A DNA stretch of 64,000 nt from Namhaeicola litoreus (GCF_042679565.1 NZ_JBHTMY010000002.1:1054001-1118000); one strand, 5' to 3'; shown: positions 41,306-51,103, counted from the stretch's first letter. Notes: a model not told the origin generated them from the sequence alone. A program made the numbers and translations.

Positions 41306-41349
41306 TAACTCAATTCTTTCAAAATTAACGAATTAGGGTTAATGCTTTT

Positions 41350-41363
41350 GTAACAGTTGTTAC
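41350..41363. promoter_or_regulatory. Candidate Crp/Fnr operator GTAAC-AGTT-GTTAC
   Basis: A 14-bp palindrome of 5-bp perfect arms with a 4-bp spacer lies 44 bp upstream of the persulfide dioxygenase-like gene (start 41305). The same architecture occurs at 49553-49566 and 58936-58949. Confidence 0.75.
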
Positions 41364-41368
41364 CGAGT

Positions 41369-43102
41369 CTATCGATTTATTTGCTTGATAAACTCCTGAT
41401 ATGAATATTGAAGTGGTTTGCTCAATGTGTTTTTCGAATAACTATCTAAAGCTTCTTGCACATTCATAAAACAATGGTCATATCTAATTTTTTTCATTAA
41501 ACCAGATTTTGCCAAGGTATCTCTAACCGGTCCTTTGATACCGGTTAAAGCAATTATAATTCCTTTTCTGCTAAAATAGTCGTGTATTTCTTCAAGGGCA
41601 TAAATGGCACTTCCATCCAGATCGTTGATACTTTCAAAAACAAGTACAATCAATTTGAGTTTATCGCCTTTTTCTTCAGCGAAAGCCTGGACCTTATCTT
41701 TGAAAAATGTAGTATTGACAAAATACAATTGAGCATCTAAGCGAACAATGAGGATATCATCATTTACTTCGAGTCCGTTAAATCGATCTATATTTCTGTA
41801 AAAATTTGTATTTGGCACACGCCCCAAAACAGCGATATGAGGTTTGGTTGATTTAAAAATTAACATCCCTAATGAAATGACAATACCTGCCAAGATACCT
41901 TCTTTTATACCAAAGAAAATAGTGGTTAGAAGTGTTATGGTAAGCAAAATGAGATCTCGCCTACTAAAAACCAATAATTTATTTGGCAGTTTGAAATCTA
42001 GCAAACCGTAGGCTGCTACAATAATGATTGAGGCTAAAACGGCGATGGGTAAATAATAAAAAATAGGGGTAAGAAAGAGTAGGGTTAGACCAATTAAGAT
42101 AGAAGCAAATAATCCAGCCAAGGGAGTCTTAGCCCCAGCTTCATCATTCACAGCTGTTCTCGCCATTCCTGCTGTTGCCGGATAAGATTGAAAGAATGAG
42201 CCTATCATATTGGCAAAACCCAATGCTGCGAGTTCCTGATTGGGTTTTACTTTGTAGTTGTTATGCCTGGTCTCCATCGTTTTTGCAACAGAGATGGCTT
42301 CCATAAAGCCAATAAGAGCAAGTGTTAGCCCTAGAGAACCTAACTCAGTAAAATTGGTTTGGTTGATTTGTGGAATTTTAAAACCTGGCAAACCTTGCGG
42401 TATATTTCCTATAACTTGTACACCTAAATTATTGAGTTGAAACGCAAAAGTTATAAGGGTTCCCAAGACAACTACTATCAAAGCACCAGGTAATTTTGGA
42501 GTATATTTTTTTGTTAGGATTAAAATGAGCATTGAAAAAATGCCTACGAAAGCTGTTATCCAATGGATATCTGTAACAGCGTGAATAAAATCGAAGAATA
42601 AATCTTGTACATGATTGTTTCTTTTCATGTCTAATCCCAATAAATTTCCGATTTGATTTGATGCAATGATGACCGCAGAGCCACTTGTAAAACCGCTTAT
42701 GACGGGTCTAGATAGAAAATTGACAACAAATCCCATTCTGAATAATCCGAATAAGAGTTGAAAAGCACCCACAAAAAAGGCTAGAGCAATTGCAAAAACC
42801 ACAAAATGCTCCGAACCTATGACTGCCAGTGTACTCAAGCCTGCTCCCACAATTAAAGAATCCATGGCTGCAGGACCGATAGACATTTGTCTTGAAGTGC
42901 CAAAAAGTGTATACACGGCCGGGGGAATAAGGGCAGTATATAAGCCATATATGGGGGGCAAACCTGCAATCATGGCATAGGCTATACCTTGTGGAATAAG
43001 CATTACGCCCACAGTTAATCCGGCGAGTATATCATTTTTAAACCACGATTTTTGATAGGATTTTCCCCAATCTAGAAAAGGCAATACAGAACTAAGCTTC
43101 AT
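41369..43102 (-). CDS. SulP-family anion transporter with STAS domain
   Basis: I prefer ATG 43102, opening MKLSSVLPFLDWGKSYQKSW, over the frame start at 43123, because the paralogous gene starts alike. The protein (577 residues) has about 12 membrane helices with IPQGIAYAMIAGLPPIYGLYTAL, the SulP signature, and a C-terminal STAS domain (VFESINDLDGSAIYALEE). SulP proteins move sulfate, bicarbonate or other anions. In this operon with sulfite oxidation the likely role is sulfate export or anion exchange. It follows the second SulP gene by 50 bp. Confidence 0.9.
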   Translation of the reverse strand: MKLSSVLPFLDWGKSYQKSWFKNDILAGLTVGVMLIPQGIAYAMIAGLPPIYGLYTALIPPAVYTLFGTSRQMSIGPAAMDSLIVGAGLSTLAVIGSEHFVVFAIALAFFVGAFQLLFGLFRMGFVVNFLSRPVISGFTSGSAVIIASNQIGNLLGLDMKRNNHVQDLFFDFIHAVTDIHWITAFVGIFSMLILILTKKYTPKLPGALIVVVLGTLITFAFQLNNLGVQVIGNIPQGLPGFKIPQINQTNFTELGSLGLTLALIGFMEAISVAKTMETRHNNYKVKPNQELAALGFANMIGSFFQSYPATAGMARTAVNDEAGAKTPLAGLFASILIGLTLLFLTPIFYYLPIAVLASIIIVAAYGLLDFKLPNKLLVFSRRDLILLTITLLTTIFFGIKEGILAGIVISLGMLIFKSTKPHIAVLGRVPNTNFYRNIDRFNGLEVNDDILIVRLDAQLYFVNTTFFKDKVQAFAEEKGDKLKLIVLVFESINDLDGSAIYALEEIHDYFSRKGIIIALTGIKGPVRDTLAKSGLMKKIRYDHCFMNVQEALDSYSKNTLSKPLQYSYQEFIKQINR

Positions 43103-43152
43103 TGTAATGGAATTCCGAAGCAAAAGTAATACATTCTGTAAAGAATTTTAAA

Positions 43153-44883
43153 TCAATAAGTTTTACATTCATGAAAAATTCTCATCGTACAATTCTCACA
43201 AATTATCTCATCCAGGTTTTTGTAAATCTCCGCAATTGCGGTTTTCTTATCTTTAAAGAAATTCTTCTGGCCAATATGGTCCAAAAAACCACCTTTTGTT
43301 AAAACATCCTGACTTACAATTTTTAGTCCGCTAAAGTATATATTTCCTCCTCTTGCTCTCCATTTATTCACTTCATGCTCTAACCATGTGGCACCCGCTA
43401 AATCAACAAAATTGATTCCCTTTGCTATTACTAGCACATTTTTTACTTCGTTTTTTTGATAGAGGTTATTGAAATAATCTGAGATTACTTCTAAGGCACC
43501 AAAGTATATAGATCCATCTATACGAACAATTTTTAGTTGTGGACACTCCTTTGTTTCTGGATCTCGAATTGTATTTATAAAAAGATGATCCTTTGTTAAC
43601 CCCATCACTGCTATATTCGGTTTTGCCGTGCGCTCTAAATAGAAAAATAATGATAATGCGATACCTCCTAAAAGTGCAGTTTCCAATTCAAAAAATAAGG
43701 TGCCGAAAAGCGTAGTGGCTAAAACAAAAATTTCACGTTGACTAGTTTTGAAAACCTGTTTAATGTGTTCAAAATCAATTAAATTATAGCCTACTAAGAG
43801 AATAATTCCGCCCATGACCGGTGTAGCTAAATAGGCTGCGAATCCTGAGAATAAAAGAAGAACAATAACTAAAAAAAAACTGGCAAAAATAGCAGCCATT
43901 GGTGTTTTAGCACCAGCCTGATAATTTACCCCCGAGCGTGTAAATGAACCTGAACCGGCATAACTAGAAAAGAAACTCCCTATGATATTCGATAATCCTT
44001 GCCCTAGAAATTCTTGATTACTATCTATCCTTTGATGTGATTTTAACGTGATAGATCTCGCAATGGCGACGGCTTCAATCAGACCCAACAGTGCAAGTGT
44101 TAAAGCACCCGAACTAAGTGTTTTTACTTTTTCTAAAGATAGCTCTGGTATTTTAAATTGAGGAAGTTTACCTGTAATCTCACCAATAGTTTCAATTCCT
44201 TTCGATTCGCCTCCAAGAAAATAAGCCAAAACACTTCCTAATATCATGGCAATGAGCATTGAATAGCGAGAAATAACTTTTATTTTTTTGATGATCAATG
44301 CAAAAGCTAAAGTGCTCATGGCAACCAAAAAAACATACCAATTTGTTTCTCTGATATGCGTGGCTATATAAGATAGAATTTCATAGAATGACGAACCTTG
44401 GGGCACAGGTAAACCGAAAATATGTTTGAGTTGCTTGAATGCAATCAAGATTCCGGCACCTGCTGTAAACCCTAATATAACAGAATGGGAAACAAAGTTG
44501 ACTAACTTTCCCATATTTGCCAGACCCATTGACAATTGAAAAACCCCTGTCATAAAGGTCAGTACCAAGGTTAGTCCCACATAAGCTTCCAGTTCGGTTG
44601 TGGGGTCTGCAAATTTTGAAATGGTTGCAAAAACGACAATCGACATGGCTGTGGTTGGCCCAGATATAAGGTGATGGGAGGATCCAAAAAGAGCGGCAAT
44701 TACTGGAACGATCATCGCAGTATAAAATCCGTATTGAGGAGGTAGGCCTGCAATGATTGCAAAAGCAACTGCTTGAGGGATGACAATTATGGTCCCAGTA
44801 ATTCCTGCGATCAAATCATCTTTCCAATGTTTTTTGGCAATAGGTATCCAATTTAGAAAAGGAAAGATTTTAGTAAAGGTCAT
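43153..44883 (-). CDS. SulP-family anion transporter with STAS domain (paralogue)
   Basis: The 576-residue protein has the same layout as the previous one: FLNWIPIAKKHWKDDLIAG, VIPQAVAFAIIAGLPPQYGFY and a STAS domain (INFVDLAGATWLEHE). A cysteine-containing tail (ICENCTMRIFHECKTY) is unlike typical SulP proteins and might bind metal. It sits 23 bp downstream of the molybdoenzyme gene in the same operon. Two SulP transporters side by side suggest anion exchange linked to sulfite/sulfate metabolism. Confidence 0.9.
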   Translation of the reverse strand: MTFTKIFPFLNWIPIAKKHWKDDLIAGITGTIIVIPQAVAFAIIAGLPPQYGFYTAMIVPVIAALFGSSHHLISGPTTAMSIVVFATISKFADPTTELEAYVGLTLVLTFMTGVFQLSMGLANMGKLVNFVSHSVILGFTAGAGILIAFKQLKHIFGLPVPQGSSFYEILSYIATHIRETNWYVFLVAMSTLAFALIIKKIKVISRYSMLIAMILGSVLAYFLGGESKGIETIGEITGKLPQFKIPELSLEKVKTLSSGALTLALLGLIEAVAIARSITLKSHQRIDSNQEFLGQGLSNIIGSFFSSYAGSGSFTRSGVNYQAGAKTPMAAIFASFFLVIVLLLFSGFAAYLATPVMGGIILLVGYNLIDFEHIKQVFKTSQREIFVLATTLFGTLFFELETALLGGIALSLFFYLERTAKPNIAVMGLTKDHLFINTIRDPETKECPQLKIVRIDGSIYFGALEVISDYFNNLYQKNEVKNVLVIAKGINFVDLAGATWLEHEVNKWRARGGNIYFSGLKIVSQDVLTKGGFLDHIGQKNFFKDKKTAIAEIYKNLDEIICENCTMRIFHECKTY

Positions 44884-44906
44884 TTTAGCTAATCAGTTGG
44901 AACGTT

Positions 44907-47798
44907 TTAATCTTTATCTGATTCAATTTTATAGGTAGATTCATCTGGCCTAAAAGCACGTTTAAACCATAAAGGTCTGCGGAGACCGTCAGGGCCGGGT
45001 GCGGGGCGTGTCATGGCAAGCCATTCTTTATAAACTTCATGAGCCTTATCTGTATCTACAAAAATATCTCCGTAATTTTCGCCTGGTCCGGGTATCTCAA
45101 TTCTCACCCTTTGGTGCCAGGTGTGCATTCCGCTGATGGGATCCGGATGAACGGCATGGGTTATGTTTTGGTGCACACCACCGTCTTTCCAAAAAATTCT
45201 TTTCGAATCTTTATCATCAGACAAGAAAGGTTTGATACCCGATAGGGTAGTCATTTTCCATTTCCCTGCCTGAACTTGTTCCATCTTTACAGTATTGACG
45301 GCCCATCGGTTTCCATCCTGGTCTTGTTCTCTTTTCCACCGACCAATATGATGAGAACAAGCAACAACTCCTGGTTTCATCGATTGTGTTACCCAAACCT
45401 TATCAATAAAATAGCCAATATCAGTGACCATTTTAACCAGATCTCCAGTTTTCAGTTTATATTTATTTGCATCTTCAGGATGCATCCAAATAGGGTTTCT
45501 ATTCGACATCTCTACCAGCCATTTCGCATTGCCGGATCTTGAATGAATTAATGTCGGTAAACGGAAAGTAGGAACCAAAACATATTCATTTTTAGATTTG
45601 TCTAAGGCATCATTGTGGATATGGCTTTTGATATAGCTAGGTACAGAATATTCCGGCCATTTCCAATCTACCATGGTTTGTGAATAAAATTCATTTTTAC
45701 GAGAGGGTGTTGGGAAACCAACTACTGCTTTCCCTTGAACCATTACTCCGATGGGTTTTCCGTTTTTACTTATTACCTGTGTTTTTGGGTCAACCTTGGA
45801 GTCTTTCAGCTGTTCTGATGTGAGTGGGGTTTCGTTCTTTTTATAAGATTGTCCTTTTTCAATTTCAAATGCACCGTATTTCGCCATGTATTCAAATTCC
45901 GTCAAGCCCTCTTTTTTTGCAACTTCAGGTAAGCCTTTTACTCTTTCAAAAATGTATTGGTAATACTCTTCAATGGTAATTTTTTCTCCTTTCCTGTATG
46001 GAGATTCGACATGCTTTCGAATTCCCATACTTCCATCGGGATCTATTCTCCAAGTGAGTTCGATCCAGAATTCATCTTCTTCCCAAACCTCTCCAGGATT
46101 AGCTTCATAGGTATATTGAACTTTTTTCCCATTTCTTCTCGCTGCTTCTCTCAAAACAGGTTGTCTAAATGCCACCCAAGTTCCACCATGCGTGGCATAA
46201 CTGTTGATATCATGTCGTTCAGAAGCCAAGCCCATTGGTAACACAAAATCCGCGAAATAAGCGGTTTCATTCCACGTGGGTGTAAGTGCAGTATGTAAAC
46301 CAAATAAATTTTCATCCATCAAAGTTTCCATCCAAGAAAATCCGTCAGGATAGGTCCAAATAGGATTAAAAACTCTAGTAAAGTAAACATCCATTTTTCC
46401 GCGCCCTTCTTTTAAAAAATGAGGTAATAAAAAGCTCATTTCGAAAAAGGCCAATGGATACTCTTTTGGAAAATGTAGTTCATTCCATTTTTTTTGAGGT
46501 TTAGCAGGATTTGGTACTTCCGGATGGAATTTATTCCAAGAGTTTGGAGAAGTTCCACCTTTAGTCCCTACAGATCCTGTTAACACTTGTAGAAAGTGTA
46601 ATGAACGCGATACGGCCCAACCACCAAGATTTGAGGCGCCTGCACTTCGCCAGTTGTGAGAAGCAAACCTTTCTCCGGCTTCACCGATTTTTACTGCAAC
46701 TTCTCTGATCATTTCTGCCTTGACACCAGATTCTTTTTCTGCAAATTCAGGTGTAAAATCTTTGTATGTCTCAATCATGGCTGCAATGTAATTCTCGAAA
46801 GTCACTTCCATTTCGGGATGTAGCGCCTCTAAATACTGTTGCCAGTTTGTCCAGTTTTCTAAATAATTTCTGTTGTAAAGACCTTTTTCTAAAATAATCA
46901 AAGCCATGGCCAACAAAACGGCAGCCTCAGTTCCGGGATAAGAAGGCATCCAATAATCACTCATGGAAGCTGTATTGGATAACCTGGGATCCATGGTAGC
47001 CAATTTCGCCCCTTTCATTTTTCCTTCGATAATTCTCTGTGCATGCGGGTTAAAATAATGACCCGATTCTAAATGAGCTGAAATCAATAAAATAAATTTC
47101 GCTTCCGAGTGATCCGGCGAAGGTCTGTCGTATCCATACCACAGATTATATCCAAATCTAGCTCCGGATGAGCACACATTGGTATGTGAATTGTGCCCGT
47201 CAATTCCCCATGCGGGTAATACCCATTCCATAAATCCTTCATGTCCGGGTCTGCCCACATGATAGGCAATTTCGTTATGTCTATCTTCTTTTAGGGCTTT
47301 TCTAATTCTGGCAGCGATGGTGTCCAAAGCCTCATCCCAAGAAATTCTTTCCCATTGTCCGTCACCTCTTTTTCCTTTTCGTTTTAAGGGATACAAAATG
47401 CGATCTGGATCAGTAATTTGATTGATCGTCGCCGGACCTTTGGCACAATTCCTGCCTCTACTACCAGGGTGGTAAGGATTTCCTTCAAATTTTTTAACCT
47501 CTCCAGTTTCTTTGTCTATAAAGGCCGTTAATCCGCAGGCACTTTCACAATTAAAACAAGTTGTCGGAACAATTTGATAATTTCTCTTTTCTTTACGCGG
47601 CCATACTTCAGGGTTGTATTCTGTCCAGTTATCCCATTTTTCGGGAGGTGGAAAGTTGGCATACATTTGGGCCACTTCCTCATCTGAAAACGACATCATA
47701 TCTTTTTCAGGTTCTTGATATCCCATTTTATGGAGATTTGGAATCAATCCAATTTTTTCTGCTATATTTTCTATGAAAGAAGGTTTTTTGTAGCCCAT
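44907..47798 (-). CDS. Molybdopterin oxidoreductase, sulfite dehydrogenase SoeA-like
   Basis: The 963-residue protein has no Tat or Sec signal, so it is cytoplasmic. An iron-sulfur motif C81-x2-C84-x3-C88 and C118 (NCAKGP) leads into the molybdopterin domain, and NVCSSGARFG supplies C209 as a likely molybdenum ligand. The size, lack of signal and operon with a ferredoxin/NrfD protein and SulP transporters fit SoeA of the SoeABC sulfite dehydrogenase. A polysulfide or thiosulfate reductase (PsrA-like) is the main alternative, but those usually carry a Tat signal. Function by homology and context. Confidence 0.82.
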   Translation of the reverse strand: MGYKKPSFIENIAEKIGLIPNLHKMGYQEPEKDMMSFSDEEVAQMYANFPPPEKWDNWTEYNPEVWPRKEKRNYQIVPTTCFNCESACGLTAFIDKETGEVKKFEGNPYHPGSRGRNCAKGPATINQITDPDRILYPLKRKGKRGDGQWERISWDEALDTIAARIRKALKEDRHNEIAYHVGRPGHEGFMEWVLPAWGIDGHNSHTNVCSSGARFGYNLWYGYDRPSPDHSEAKFILLISAHLESGHYFNPHAQRIIEGKMKGAKLATMDPRLSNTASMSDYWMPSYPGTEAAVLLAMALIILEKGLYNRNYLENWTNWQQYLEALHPEMEVTFENYIAAMIETYKDFTPEFAEKESGVKAEMIREVAVKIGEAGERFASHNWRSAGASNLGGWAVSRSLHFLQVLTGSVGTKGGTSPNSWNKFHPEVPNPAKPQKKWNELHFPKEYPLAFFEMSFLLPHFLKEGRGKMDVYFTRVFNPIWTYPDGFSWMETLMDENLFGLHTALTPTWNETAYFADFVLPMGLASERHDINSYATHGGTWVAFRQPVLREAARRNGKKVQYTYEANPGEVWEEDEFWIELTWRIDPDGSMGIRKHVESPYRKGEKITIEEYYQYIFERVKGLPEVAKKEGLTEFEYMAKYGAFEIEKGQSYKKNETPLTSEQLKDSKVDPKTQVISKNGKPIGVMVQGKAVVGFPTPSRKNEFYSQTMVDWKWPEYSVPSYIKSHIHNDALDKSKNEYVLVPTFRLPTLIHSRSGNAKWLVEMSNRNPIWMHPEDANKYKLKTGDLVKMVTDIGYFIDKVWVTQSMKPGVVACSHHIGRWKREQDQDGNRWAVNTVKMEQVQAGKWKMTTLSGIKPFLSDDKDSKRIFWKDGGVHQNITHAVHPDPISGMHTWHQRVRIEIPGPGENYGDIFVDTDKAHEVYKEWLAMTRPAPGPDGLRRPLWFKRAFRPDESTYKIESDKD

Positions 47799-47822
47799 AA
47801 CTAAGTTTTTTTACAATAATAT

Positions 47823-49439
47823 TTATGCGAGAGGAATTCTTTGTGGGGCTTCAACCCAAATTTTTTCTGTGATATAAATTCCGATAAGAGATAAGACAGC
47901 TGCTAAAGCAGTGAACCAAATATTTCCGGTAAAAATCAGGATTAGAACAGGAATCACATTTCCAATGAGAACTGTACCTAGCCAGAATTTATTTTTATAC
48001 GGTCCTTTTGTAATCATTTTAACGGTGGTTTTAGCAGCCGTTGTAGGGTGGGTAATTTTTATCTCAGTGAAAATCGTGAACAAATTCAATAGGGTAGAGA
48101 ACAAAAGGGTTGAGGTAAGCAAATATTGCCAGTTGTATGTACCTGTAATAAGAGAGATCAAAACAAAAACTGCAGATCCTGCCATTAAACTATGAATAAG
48201 CATATGAAAAGGAAGTGCTGGTGATTGCCAAAAATCTCTTCCTTTTGCCTGGGCAAATAGGAATGCCGTGTAAATGGCCAATAGAACTCCAAAAAATGCT
48301 GTTACCCAAAGCAATGGTTTTTCTGGTATAGACCAGTCGAATATGGTTGCCACTGCCCAAAGAGTAACTAAGAGCCCGAAAATAGAGATGGTATAACCAC
48401 CTTTTACCAACCAAGATTTCCATTGTGGTCTGAATAAAACATTTAAAAAACGATCCGGTCTGTCTAGGTCCATCACCAAAAATAATCCTGTAAGTCCAAG
48501 GAAGACCAATGAAATACCTGCAGACCATAATTTAGTTTCTTTGGTAAGGTCATGCCCCATTAAAACAGCGATAAAGGGGACTAAAAATGCACCAGCGGCA
48601 ATAGCTTTGGTCATTACATATGCCGAAACTTCCCATCCCCAGAGAATGCCTTTGTCGGGTGTGTCATAAACGCGTCTTGCAGTTCCGTTTAATACATCTA
48701 TATAATTTGGGTTTTCTGTATCTTTCTTTTGATAAGCGGCTTGTAACTCATTATCAATACTCAACTGTAACAGATTCACTTCATCGTTGGTATTGATCAT
48801 TTTTTCCGCAGCTTTTGCATAATGTCCAACACCACGAGCTTGCGAATTCCATAATCCAGGACCAGATTTATCTGTGCTTTCAGGATTTAAACTTTGATAG
48901 TCTCCATCGATATAAAATAAATTGGGTTTTGTGCCTTTTTCAGGTTTGCGAACCATGACCTGTTCTCTGGCCAATAGTTGAGAAATTTCTGTGTTGAAAT
49001 TTTCCATGTCTCCGGCAATAATTGCGTGTTCCGGACAAACTTCAACACAAGCCGGTGCTCTTCCTACCTCAACTCTATGCGCACAATAATTACATTTTGC
49101 AGCTGTATTGTTATCAGGATCTATGTAAAGTGCATCATACGGACAAGCCTGCATACACGATTTACATCCAATACAGCGATTATTGTCAAAATCAACAATG
49201 CCATCATCCCTCACAAAAAGGGCTTCTACAGGGCAAATTTCTACACAAGGAGCATCTGTACAATGGTTACATCGCATGACCGAAAAGATTCTTCGGGTAT
49301 TCGGGAACTCTCCTTTTTCAACCTGTTTTACATAAGTTCTATTAACACCAACCGGAACGTTGTGTTCACTTTTACATGCCGTTGTACAAGCATGGCAACC
49401 GATACATTTTCGATTGTCGATGATGAAGCCAAATTTCAT
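47823..49439 (-). CDS. Fused SoeB-SoeC: four-cluster ferredoxin joined to NrfD-type membrane subunit
   Basis: The 538-residue protein joins two partners usually encoded separately. The N-terminal part (about 1-170) holds four CxxCxxCxxxC-type clusters: CIGCHACTTACK, CNHCTDAPCVEICP, CIGCKSCMQACP and CNYCAHRVEVGRAPAC. The C-terminal part from about residue 275 has eight or so membrane helices in the NrfD/DmsC style. It would pass electrons from the SoeA-like subunit to the quinone pool. It is the first gene of the operon, with the molybdoenzyme 24 bp behind, and lies downstream of a GTAAC-N4-GTTAC palindrome. Confidence 0.88.
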   Translation of the reverse strand: MKFGFIIDNRKCIGCHACTTACKSEHNVPVGVNRTYVKQVEKGEFPNTRRIFSVMRCNHCTDAPCVEICPVEALFVRDDGIVDFDNNRCIGCKSCMQACPYDALYIDPDNNTAAKCNYCAHRVEVGRAPACVEVCPEHAIIAGDMENFNTEISQLLAREQVMVRKPEKGTKPNLFYIDGDYQSLNPESTDKSGPGLWNSQARGVGHYAKAAEKMINTNDEVNLLQLSIDNELQAAYQKKDTENPNYIDVLNGTARRVYDTPDKGILWGWEVSAYVMTKAIAAGAFLVPFIAVLMGHDLTKETKLWSAGISLVFLGLTGLFLVMDLDRPDRFLNVLFRPQWKSWLVKGGYTISIFGLLVTLWAVATIFDWSIPEKPLLWVTAFFGVLLAIYTAFLFAQAKGRDFWQSPALPFHMLIHSLMAGSAVFVLISLITGTYNWQYLLTSTLLFSTLLNLFTIFTEIKITHPTTAAKTTVKMITKGPYKNKFWLGTVLIGNVIPVLILIFTGNIWFTALAAVLSLIGIYITEKIWVEAPQRIPLA

Positions 49440-49552
49440 TCTAAGCTATTGTTTTATGGTTCATTGAGGAAAGTAAAAATAGGGTTAATTGATTGCCTTT
49501 TATCCACAAAGAGCTGTTTTACTCAAATTTATTAAATTCAGGAAGTTATTAT

Positions 49553-49566
49553 GTAACAATAGTTAC
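49553..49566. promoter_or_regulatory. Candidate Crp/Fnr operator GTAAC-AATA-GTTAC
   Basis: The palindrome lies 113 bp upstream of the fused soeBC start and 143 bp upstream of moaD. It has the same 5-4-5 design as the sites at 41350 and 58936. Confidence 0.75.
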
Positions 49567-49688
49567 TGTAAATAAATGATGAAATACATTGTTCAATGGT
49601 TTGTTGGTCTGGACTTACAAAAGTTAAATAAATTTAAAATCAATCTAAATAGGGAAAAGCAAGTAACTGCTTAATCAGCTATGTTTTT

Positions 49689-49696
49689 TATATTTG
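49689..49696 (+). promoter_or_regulatory. Candidate -7 box for the moaD operon
   Basis: TATATTTG matches TAnnTTTG 13 bp before the GTG start of moaD. Confidence 0.45.
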
Positions 49697-49709
49697 TGAA
49701 AAACAAAAA

Positions 49710-49952
49710 GTGAAGATTAAAACATTGTTTTTTGGAGTAGCTCGCGATATTGTTGGGAAAGATGAACTTTTAATAGATGTTCAAGGAAATACGACCATTC
49801 AAGATTTTGAAGCAAGACTTCTCAACCAATATCCAGATTTTTCTGATATAAGGAATTTTGCTTTTGCAGTAAACGAGAGCTATGTAGATAGAAACTATTC
49901 TATTCAAAAAAATGATCTTATTGCGGTTTTACCGCCCGTTAGCGGAGGATAG
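49710..49952 (+). CDS. moaD: Molybdopterin synthase small subunit MoaD
   Basis: The 80-residue ubiquitin-like protein starts at a GTG and ends with the required di-glycine (PPVSGG). Its first strand is MKIKTLFFGVARDIVG. The C-terminal glycine receives sulfur as a thiocarboxylate, which MoaE transfers to precursor Z. The next gene, moaE, begins at the adjoining base. Located beside the SoeA-like molybdoenzyme, it belongs to a local cofactor supply. Confidence 0.93.
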   Translation: MKIKTLFFGVARDIVGKDELLIDVQGNTTIQDFEARLLNQYPDFSDIRNFAFAVNESYVDRNYSIQKNDLIAVLPPVSGG

Positions 49953-50378
49953 ATGAACGACAGAATTTCCATAAAGATTTCGGTTGAACCATTGAACATT
50001 CAAACATGTTTCGATTTTGTGCGCGATGATTCATGCGGAGGTATTGCCTTATTTGTGGGTACAGTAAGAAATCATACAGCAGAAAAGGACGTAAAGCAAC
50101 TCGATTTTTCAACCTATGAACCAATGGCGGTCAAGGAAATGGAAATTATTGCAGATCATGCCATTCAAAGGTATCCAATAAAAAGAATAGCGATTCACCA
50201 CGCCAAAGGTTTACTCAAAATTGGTGATCTACCCGTCATAATTGCAGTGTCCTCAGCACATAGAGAAGCAGCTTTTGAGGCCTGTCAGTTTGCTATAAAT
50301 CGACTAAAACAAACCGTACCTATTTGGAAGAAAGAATTTTTTTCTGACGGAGAAGTATGGGTTAACGCGCATCCATAA
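49953..50378 (+). CDS. moaE: Molybdopterin synthase large subunit MoaE
   Basis: The 141-residue protein has GIALFVGTVRNHTAEKDV, LDFSTYEPMAVKEME and the active-site segment AIHHAKGLLKIGD, ending IWKKEFFSDGEVWVNAHP. It forms a tetramer with MoaD and inserts two sulfurs into precursor Z to make molybdopterin. It begins directly after moaD and precedes a hydrolase gene by 10 bp. Confidence 0.95.
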   Translation: MNDRISIKISVEPLNIQTCFDFVRDDSCGGIALFVGTVRNHTAEKDVKQLDFSTYEPMAVKEMEIIADHAIQRYPIKRIAIHHAKGLLKIGDLPVIIAVSSAHREAAFEACQFAINRLKQTVPIWKKEFFSDGEVWVNAHP

Positions 50379-50388
50379 ATCTACTACC

Positions 50389-51102
50389 ATGAAAATCATA
50401 ATTTTGTTTTTATTGTTTCCAGCTTTTCTCTTTGCCCAATTAGAAGAAATAAGTTTTAATGGGAAGATCACAAAGGAAGTTTCTATGAACTATGTGATTG
50501 ATTATCCTGAAAATTATAAAAAATCTAAACAGAATTGGCCATTGATCATTTTTTTACACGGTTCTGGAGAGCGTGGAACTGACGCCTCATTATTAAGTGT
50601 TCACGGACCCTTAAAATACCTCGCAGAAGGAAACTCTTTAGATGCTGTTGTTGTTGCTCCACAACTAAAGGAAGGGCAACTTTGGGAAGCTGATGAACTT
50701 TATGAATTGTTGAAAGAAATTGTGTTGAAGAACAAAATTGATATTTCGCGGGTCTATCTAACTGGCCTGAGCATAGGTGGGCTGGGCACATGGGATTTTG
50801 CCATTGCTTATCCGGAGCTTTTTGCTGCGGTTGCACCAATTTGTGCACCGATTGATTATGGCTTTCCCAGACAGGTTTATGTGTTAAAAGATAAGCCGGT
50901 CTGGGTTTTTCATGGGGCAAAAGATACAGTTGTGCCAGTTACAAGTTCAGAAAAAATGGTTGATGCGATAAAGGCTGCGGGAGGAAGTCCAAAATTCACA
51001 GTAGATCCTGAAGCTGATCATGATAGTTGGTCTAAACCCTATAGTGACCCTGAATTTTATGCTTGGTTGCTGGCCCAGGAACAAGATTTAAGTCGGAAAT
51101 AA
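50389..51102 (+). CDS. Exported alpha/beta hydrolase
   Basis: The 237-residue protein has a signal peptide (MKIIILFLLFPAFLFAQ), an oxyanion region (LIIFLHGSGERG), the nucleophile elbow GLSIGG (serine in LTGLSIGGLGTWD) and a catalytic histidine in DPEADHDSWS. It belongs to the dienelactone hydrolase/prolyl oligopeptidase-type esterase group and probably acts on an ester or peptide in the periplasm. It is co-directional with moaE and 10 bp away, but a Moco-related role is not known. Confidence 0.87.
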   Translation: MKIIILFLLFPAFLFAQLEEISFNGKITKEVSMNYVIDYPENYKKSKQNWPLIIFLHGSGERGTDASLLSVHGPLKYLAEGNSLDAVVVAPQLKEGQLWEADELYELLKEIVLKNKIDISRVYLTGLSIGGLGTWDFAIAYPELFAAVAPICAPIDYGFPRQVYVLKDKPVWVFHGAKDTVVPVTSSEKMVDAIKAAGGSPKFTVDPEADHDSWSKPYSDPEFYAWLLAQEQDLSRK

Positions 51103-51103
51103 A

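Larger units (their letters stand above)
49440..49709. other. Divergent intergenic region, soe operon and moa operon
   Basis: The 270 bp hold a GTAAC-N4-GTTAC palindrome nearer the soe start and a -7 box for moaD. They otherwise look like plain AT-rich leader sequence with no gene. Confidence 0.6.

Noticed and set aside
44907..49439. Polysulfide or thiosulfate reductase (PsrABC/PhsABC) instead of SoeABC
   Set aside because: The large subunit has no Tat signal and lies with persulfide dioxygenase and SulP genes, which fits sulfite oxidation better. The reductase option stays possible and is named in the entry.
48978..49535. 185-codon frame on the plus strand opposite the SoeB part
   Set aside because: It is the complement of the cysteine-rich ferredoxin region, which gives Cys/Thr-rich frames by chance. 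No family motif is present.
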